Shown piece by piece: positions 33,305-33,858 of a DNA stretch of 33,858 nt. The position numbers and the translations under genes are program-made. This DNA is from DSOI01 sp041394885 (lineage in GTDB: Bacteria > Acidobacteriota > Terriglobia > Bryobacterales > Bryobacteraceae). The stretch lies in NCBI GenBank assembly GCA_041394885.1, contig JAWKHI010000059.1, forward strand, positions 1 through 33,858. The letters are read 5' to 3'. Each line of letters opens with the position of its first letter. Positions within the stretch are counted from its first letter, which is position 1. Below the pieces are notes generated by a model, which was not told the origin of the DNA, searched no databases, and saw only the letters and a program-made list of their open reading frames with translations.

Positions 33305-33858
33305 TTACTTCGCCGGAGCTACGGAAACCTGGGAGGGCAGCTCGCTCACCAGTTGCATGGCGTTGCGCGCTACAACCGGGCTCTCTGCCTTCTGGAGCGG
33401 CTCGAGCAGTTTCCGCGCCTCATCCGGCTTGGTGTGCGCCAGGACACGAATCAGGGACATGGTGGCTTGATCCTTCGACACCAGAATCGTCGGGCTGGCG
33501 ATCAGCTCCCGCAGCAGCTTCTCCGCTTCGGCGGGCTTTCCCTGCGCGTGGTAGACCTGAGCGAGAGACCACCGCGCCACCGAGGCGGTGGCGGAATCCC
33601 CGCTCGCAATCGCGCTCTTGAAGTGCTTCTCCGCTTCGTCGAGCTTACCGCCGTCGGCCGCGATCGATCCCAATTCGTAGTGGCCCACCGCACCTTCGTT
33701 GGTGCCGTCCTGCTGCGAGGCCAGATCCTGGAATGCCTTGAGAACCGCTTTGTCTTTATCGGCCTGCGTCGGAAACGACGGGCGCGGATCGCCGGGTTGC
33801 GACGCCGGCCCAATTACGCCGTCTTTCAGCATCAGAGCGCGCGCCAACTCGGCTTGGC
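33305..33858 (-). CDS. TPR-repeat (YfgM-like) protein, 5' end outside window
   Basis: The frame is open to the right window edge, so the N-terminus is missing; visible residues begin QAELARALMLKDG. About 180 residues of tetratricopeptide-like helices follow (VGHYELGSIAADGGKLDEAEKHFKSAIASG; WSLAQVYHAQGKPAEAEKLLRELI), resembling YfgM/ancillary SecYEG subunits, which have one N-terminal membrane span. The C-terminal tail is Ala/Pro/Ser-rich. It is the upstream gene of dgt with a 2-nt gap. The TTG at 33847 is internal, not a start. Confidence 0.8.
   Translation of the reverse strand, partial: QAELARALMLKDGVIGPASQPGDPRPSFPTQADKDKAVLKAFQDLASQQDGTNEGAVGHYELGSIAADGGKLDEAEKHFKSAIASGDSATASVARWSLAQVYHAQGKPAEAEKLLRELIASPTILVSKDQATMSLIRVLAHTKPDEARKLLEPLQKAESPVVARNAMQLVSELPSQVSVAPAK

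Noticed and set aside
1..33858. CRISPR arrays, insertion sequences or rRNA
   Set aside because: No regularly spaced repeats, transposase-like frames, terminal inverted repeats or rRNA signatures were seen.

Overview
This is a GC-rich bacterial chromosome segment with short intergenic gaps, many exported proteins, and no IS elements, CRISPR array or rRNA. The gene set suggests an Acidobacteriota genome of the Solibacter/Bryobacter (Bryobacterales) kind. That set includes a very large TonB-dependent receptor with an N-terminal carboxypeptidase-regulatory-like domain, a multiheme cytochrome c fused to TPRs, a DUF1501 plus PSCyt/DUF1549/DUF1553 pair, a PQQ dehydrogenase beside a diheme cytochrome c, and Tat-exported oxidoreductases. 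The taxonomic call is inferred from family content only.

Layout. Positions 1-2105 (minus): an exported protein with the catalytic residues of the agmatine/peptidylarginine-deiminase superfamily, followed by a BNR/Asp-box protein that runs off the left edge. Positions 2485-4710 (minus): a seven-heme cytochrome c-TPR gene broken by a cluster of indels, divergent from the TonB receptor (4788-8501). Positions 8882-13832 (plus): a Tat-exported protein of unknown function, a Tat-exported FAD oxidoreductase with a discoidin-like C-terminus, an alpha/beta hydrolase and a translationally coupled 88-aa protein. Positions 13920-15413: an SDR-DUF2867 protein. Positions 15434-16561: a Zn-finger-like unknown protein and an XRE regulator, divergent across an AT-rich control region. 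Positions 16576-19497 (minus): the operon rpiB-glyA-glycosyltransferase. Positions 19563-21697 (plus): a galactonate dehydratase homologue and a Zn-ribbon methyltransferase. Positions 21694-25307 (minus): PSCyt-DUF1549/1553 and DUF1501, coupled by a GTGA overlap. Positions 25371-27688 (plus): diheme cytochrome c and PQQ dehydrogenase, coupled by an ATGA overlap. Positions 27751-31039: a transglutaminase-DUF2126 gene split by two indels. Positions 31279-31951: a DUF433/DUF5615 toxin-antitoxin pair whose toxin carries one indel. Positions 32043-33858 (minus): a tRNA-Sec gene (selC), a dGTPase-like HD protein and a TPR protein that runs off the right edge.

Functionally, much of the window concerns the cell envelope: capture of polymers or ligands (TonB receptor), periplasmic oxidation (FAD and PQQ enzymes) and c-type cytochromes to accept electrons. 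Sugar-acid (dgoD) and pentose-phosphate/one-carbon (rpiB, glyA) genes lie between these.

Three observations stand out. First, selC implies selenocysteine use. Second, an imperfect direct repeat of the selC 3' end lies exactly 1002 bp away, so the two copies bracket the toxin-antitoxin pair like attachment sites. Third, three genes are broken by eight inferred single-base indels; seven of these can be read as a run of identical bases losing one member. That points to base-calling or assembly error as much as to real pseudogenes.
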